In this document: positions 62,101 to 64,000 of the stretch, in pieces | Position numbering within the stretch: the first letter of the stretch is position 1 | Layout of the letters: each line of letters starts with the position of its first letter | Source of the DNA: Piromyces finnis | Lineage: Eukaryota; Neocallimastigomycota; Neocallimastigomycetes; Neocallimastigales; Neocallimastigaceae | DNA: 64,000 bases | Direction: 5' to 3' | NCBI GenBank assembly: GCA_002104945.1 | Contig: MCFH01000043.1 | Location: forward strand, 124,001-188,000 | Notes under the pieces: model-generated | What the model was told of the DNA's origin: nothing | Databases searched by the model: none | The model's input: only the letters and a program-made list of their open reading frames with translations | Translations under genes and position numbers: made by a program

Positions 62101-64000
62101 AAGTTGTTACTGAACCAAAGGAAGAAATAATTGAAGAAAAACAAGTTGAAGAACAAAAACCAGTTGAAGAAGCTGTTGAAGAAGTTGTTTCAGAACCAAA
62201 GGAAGAAATAATTGAAGAGCAATCAGTTGAAGGACAACAACCAGTTGAAGAAGTTGCTTCAGAACCAAAGGAAGAAATTATTGAAGAAAATGTTAGAGAA
62301 GAAATTATTGAAGTTCCTTCCGAAGAATCAGGAAAGAAAAGATTTATTAAGGGAATTATTAGATACATTACTAGAAAGAATCCAGTTACTGGAGAAGAAA
62401 TTGTAGAAGAAATTGTTAATGAAGAATCAATCGAAGAACAACCAGTTGAAGTTGTTGAAGATGTTGATTCAGAACCAAGAGAAGAATCAACTGAAGAACA
62501 ACCAGTTGAAGAAGTTGTTGAAGAAGTAATTTCAGAACCAAAGGAAGAAATAATTGAAGAACAACCAGTTGAAAAACAAGAAAAGAAGCCAATATTATAT
62601 AGGGTATTTAAAAAGAGTAACAGACGTAGAAGAAAGTCAAAGAATCCAATTGAAGAAGGTGTTAAAGAAGTTGGTTCAGAACCAAAGGAAGAATCAACTG
62701 AAGAACAACCAGTTGAAGAAGTTGTTGAAGAAGTTATTTCAGAAACAAATGATGAAAGAATTGAAGAACAACCAATTAAAGGTGTTGAAGAAGTTGTTTT
62801 AGAACCAAAGAATGAAATAATTGAAGAACTACCAGTTGAAGAACAAAAACCAGTTGTTGAAGTTGTTGAAGAAGTTGTTACTGAACCAAAGGAAGAAATA
62901 ATTGAAGAACAACCAATTGAAGAACAGCAACCAGTTGAAGAACAGCAACCAGTTGAAGAAGTTGTTACTGAACCAAAGGAAGAAATAATTGAACAACAAG
63001 TTGAAGAACAAAAACCAGTTGTTGAAATTGTTGAAGAAGTTGTTTCAGAACAAAATGATGAAATAACTGAAAAACAACCAGTTGAAGAAGTTGTTGAAGA
63101 AATTATTTCAGAACCAAAGGAAGAAATTATTGAAGAAAATGTTAGAGAAGAAATTATTGAAGTTCCTTACGAAGAATCAGGAAAGAAAAGATTTATTAAG
63201 AGAATTATTAGATACATTACTAGAAAGAACCCAATTACTGGAGAAGAAATTGTAGAAGAAATAGTTAATGAAGAATCAACCGAAGAACAACCAGTTGAAG
63301 TTGTTGAAGAAGTTGATTCTGAACCAAGAGACGAATCAACTGAAGAACAACCAGTTGAAGAAGTTGTTGAAGAAGTTGTTACTGAACCAAAGGAAGAAAT
63401 AATTGAAGAACAACCAGTTGAAAAACAACCAATAGTAGAAGTTGTTGAAGAAGTTGTTTCAGAACCAAAGGAAGAAATAATTGAAGAGCAATCAGTTGAA
63501 GAACAGCAACCAGTTGAAGAAGTTGTTACTGAACCAAAGGAAGAAATAATTGAAGAACAACCAGTTGAAGAACAAAAACCAGTTGAAGAAGCTGTTGAAG
63601 AAGTTGTTTCAGAACCAAAGGAAGAAATAATTGAAGAGCAATCAGTTGAAGGACAACAACCAGTTGAAGAAGTTGCTTCAGAACCAAAGGAAGAAATTAT
63701 TGAAGAAAATGTTAGAGAAGAAATTATTGAAGTTCCTTACGAAGAATCAGGAAAGAAAAGATTTATTAAGAGAATTATTAGATACATTACTAGAAAGAAT
63801 CCAGTTACTGGAGAAGAAATTGTAGAAGAAATTGTTAATGAAGAATCAACCGAAGAACAACCAGTTGAAGTTGTTGAAGAAGTTGATTCTGAACCAAGAG
63901 ACGAATCAACTGAAGAACAACCAGTTGAAGAAGTTGTTGAAGAAGTTGTTACTGAACCAAAGGAAGAAATAATTGAAGAACAACCAGTTGAAGAAGCTGT
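56166..64000 (+). CDS. Giant acidic repeat protein, 5' part (at least 2,611 codons)
   Basis: One frame stays open from the ATG at 56166 to the right edge (7,835 nt), without an intron; its stop is outside the window. Residues 1 to about 300 are unique and acidic, with S-P-V-E, S-P-P-A-S-P and a Thr run. Then come two kinds of module. Type A (about eleven, 57.3-59.2 kb) centres on I-T-x-I-N-P-E-T-G-x-E-E with V-V-E-E. Type B (about nine, 59.3-63.8 kb) centres on R-I-I-R-Y-I-T-R-K-N-P-x-T-G-E-E, joined by long spacers of E-E-Q-P-V-E-E, V-V-E-E-V and E-P-K-E-E-I-I. The product is very Glu/Val/Pro/Ile-rich, with no signal peptide or TM segment at the start. No known family is recognised; a scaffold or elastic filament is only a guess. 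Smaller ORFs on both strands here are shadows. Confidence 0.88.
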   Translation, partial: MSFQENSDYKKSIVEIPVNKIVLADSLSSDDKYNESSEKINKIVKKLNVVENEIMSESDVGYDEDEEFNDEEFELYLNKLKKENPGEYELIINELQKDDLNSPNERTIITYQMASPVEIKGERQSGMMSPVENIASNEQLDMKNVPLIKKRYRISKNKKENLLNHSDKKDTILAESSHLLSPPASPFPQTEKKDQTANLGQFIIDTENGGNDIQIDSSEQIDEELLQQIQNLELENGSQSFITTTTTTTSSEIPELEGNNEVVIKKRIPIITKDGKRAFVEVIEKTVTTVTSEVDDEPVEYVEEIIEEEEEEDDDELLQKSNFFKEISKSIDSKLNTSSTKIVKESQSEINIPEPKVEVFEELVEIPNDDPTKEPLIKKITRTITTKINPETGDEEITEEVVEEIEETIEETDDESSDNDNIEVREEVFEVPSDDPNQSTIIKTITKTYTTRINPETGEEEIVEEEDIISDDENAENVEIREEVVEVPSDDPNQSTIIKTITKTYVTRINSETGEEEIVEEDALDGDDNVEILKGVTEVSNQEKSVQRKVVKKVMRYVTIINPETGKEEVVEEIVEEQPNEEVDVEARDIVVAPQEKVEIKEEIIEVPIEGATTKRVIKKIIRYITRINPETGKEEVVEEIVEEPIEDAISEFREENLPSEHVKVEEETHEVPVEGANENAIVQTITKSYVTRINPETGEEEIIEEDAISDNGDVEIIEEVVEIDEDQPIQRKLVKKITKFITRINPETGKEEVVEEIVEEQPNEEVDVEARDIVVAPQEKVEIKKEIIEVPIEGATTKRVIKKIIRYITRINPETGKEEVVEEIVEEPIEDAISEFREENLPSEHVKVEEETHEVPVEGANENAIVQTITKSYVTRINPETGEEEIIEEDAISDNGDVEIIEEVVEIDEDQPIQRKLVKKITKFITRINPETGKEEVVEEIVEEQPNEEVDVEARDIVVAPQEKVEIKKEIIEVPIEGATTKRVIKKVIRYITRINPETGKEEVVEEIVEEPKEETIEEHPVIEVVEEQLIEEQPIEIVKEVSYEPKEEIVEENVREEIIEVPSEESGKKRFIKRIIRYITRKNPITGEEIVEEIVNEESTEEQPDEVVEEVISEPKEEIIEEQPIEEQQPVKEVASELKEEIIEENVREEIIEVPSEESGKKRFIKRIIRYITRKNPITGEEIVEEIVNEESTEEQPDEVVAEPKEEKIEKQPIEEQQPVEEVVEEVVTEPKEEIIEEQQPVGEVVEEIVTEPKEEIIEEQPVEEQPIVEVINEVNYEITEEQPVEEVVEEVISEPKEEIIEENVREEIIEVPSEESGKKRFIKRIIRYITRKNPVTGEEIVEEIVNEESTEEQPVEVVEEVISESKEEIIEEQPIEEQQPVEEVVTEPKEEIIEEQPVEEQKPVEEAVEEVVSEPKEEIIEEQSVEGQQPVEEVASEPKEEIIEENVREEIIEVPSEESGKKRFIKRIIRYITRKNPITGEEIVEEIVNEESTEEQPVEVVEEVISESKEEIIEEQPIEEQQPVEEVVTEPKEEIIEEQPVEEQKPIEEAVEEVVSEPKEEIIEEQSVEEQQPVEEVVTEPKEEIIEEQPVEEQKPVEEAVEEVVSEPKEEIIEEQSVEEQQPVEEVVTEPKEEIIEEQPVEEQKPVEEAVEEVVSEPKEEIIEEQSVEGQQPVEEVASEPKEEIIEENVREEIIEVPSEESGKKRFIKRIIRYITRKNPITGEEIVEEIVNEESTEEQPDEVVEEVISEPKEEIIEEQPIEEQQPVEEVVTEPKEEIIEENVKEEIIEVPSEESGKKRFIKRIIRYITRKNPVTGEEIVEEIVNEESTEEQPVEVVEDVDSEPREESTEEQPVEEVVEEVISEPKEEIIEEQPVEKQEKKPILYRVFKKSNRRRRKSKNPIEEGVKEVGSEPKEESTEEQPVEKVVEEVISETNDERIEEQPIKGVEEVVLEPKDEIIEELPVEEQKPVVEVVEEVVTEPKEEIIEEKQVEEQKPVEEAVEEVVSEPKEEIIEEQSVEGQQPVEEVASEPKEEIIEENVREEIIEVPSEESGKKRFIKGIIRYITRKNPVTGEEIVEEIVNEESIEEQPVEVVEDVDSEPREESTEEQPVEEVVEEVISEPKEEIIEEQPVEKQEKKPILYRVFKKSNRRRRKSKNPIEEGVKEVGSEPKEESTEEQPVEEVVEEVISETNDERIEEQPIKGVEEVVLEPKNEIIEELPVEEQKPVVEVVEEVVTEPKEEIIEEQPIEEQQPVEEQQPVEEVVTEPKEEIIEQQVEEQKPVVEIVEEVVSEQNDEITEKQPVEEVVEEIISEPKEEIIEENVREEIIEVPYEESGKKRFIKRIIRYITRKNPITGEEIVEEIVNEESTEEQPVEVVEEVDSEPRDESTEEQPVEEVVEEVVTEPKEEIIEEQPVEKQPIVEVVEEVVSEPKEEIIEEQSVEEQQPVEEVVTEPKEEIIEEQPVEEQKPVEEAVEEVVSEPKEEIIEEQSVEGQQPVEEVASEPKEEIIEENVREEIIEVPYEESGKKRFIKRIIRYITRKNPVTGEEIVEEIVNEESTEEQPVEVVEEVDSEPRDESTEEQPVEEVVEEVVTEPKEEIIEEQPVEEA
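57868..59203 (+). repeat. 552-bp near-identical tandem repeat inside the acidic protein gene
   Basis: Copies at 57868-58419 and 58420-58971 and a partial copy at 58972 to about 59203 are nearly identical, differing at only a few bases. The 552-bp unit (184 codons) holds three type A modules and keeps the reading frame. Confidence 0.9.
59335..64000 (+). repeat. Type B higher-order repeat array
   Basis: About nine copies of a roughly 120-bp core (I-I-E-V-P-S-E-E-S-G-K-K-R-F-I-K, then R-Y-I-T-R-K-N-P) with variable spacers, so the distances between cores range from about 275 to 850 bp. Larger blocks are duplicated: the one around 61.7-62.1 kb recurs at 62.4-62.8 kb with a 771-bp offset. Confidence 0.88.

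Noticed and set aside
57203-63825. Many ORFs on both strands, including a 789-codon minus-strand Ser/Thr/Ile-rich one
   Set aside because: They are shadow frames of the repetitive plus-strand acidic protein, whose frame is continuous from 56166 to the edge with sensible modules.

Overview
The window is about 80-85% A+T, with long poly(A)/poly(T) runs, TTA/AAT microsatellites and genes split by many short AT-rich GT-AG introns. This is a nuclear eukaryotic genome. The fungal-type gene content (TRAPP II Trs120, Ima1-like inner nuclear membrane protein, class C 7TM receptor with a beta-helix ectodomain, ankyrin clusters) together with the intron density fits an anaerobic gut fungus (Neocallimastigomycota) better than another AT-rich lineage such as Dictyostelium. 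That placement is inference.

Layout. 2.7-12.4 kb: three intronless, same-strand ankyrin-repeat paralogues with a shared non-ankyrin N-terminus. 13.3 kb: a small possible membrane protein on the minus strand. 17.6-23.2 kb: a receptor of about 21 exons with signal peptide, parallel beta-helix-like ectodomain, EGF-like module, seven TM helices and an Asn-rich tail. 24.5-26.3 kb: an 8-exon TBC (RabGAP) protein. 27.0-28.3 kb: a 5-exon Josephin deubiquitinase with an 18-nt microexon and a large insertion between catalytic residues. 29.0-31.5 kb (minus): 10-exon dyskerin/Cbf5. 32.4-35.2 kb (minus): a 9-exon Ima1/Samp1-like gene with one apparent homopolymer frameshift. 36.4-44.1 kb (minus): 18-exon Trs120/TRAPPC9, one intron of which is nearly all TTA microsatellite. 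44.1-56.2 kb: a gene-poor stretch, empty except for a 0.5-kb GC-richer retroposed SINE-like element with oligo(A) tail and 11-bp target-site duplication. 56.2-64 kb: the first 2,611 codons of an acidic repeat protein that stays open through the right edge.

The exon models were built by hand from splice sites, reading-frame continuity and family resemblance; for every multi-exon gene except the Ima1-like one the exon lengths add up to a continuous reading frame. The genes do not form a pathway: housekeeping genes (rRNA pseudouridylation, vesicle tethering, nuclear envelope, Rab regulation, deubiquitination) lie between lineage-specific repeat-rich genes.
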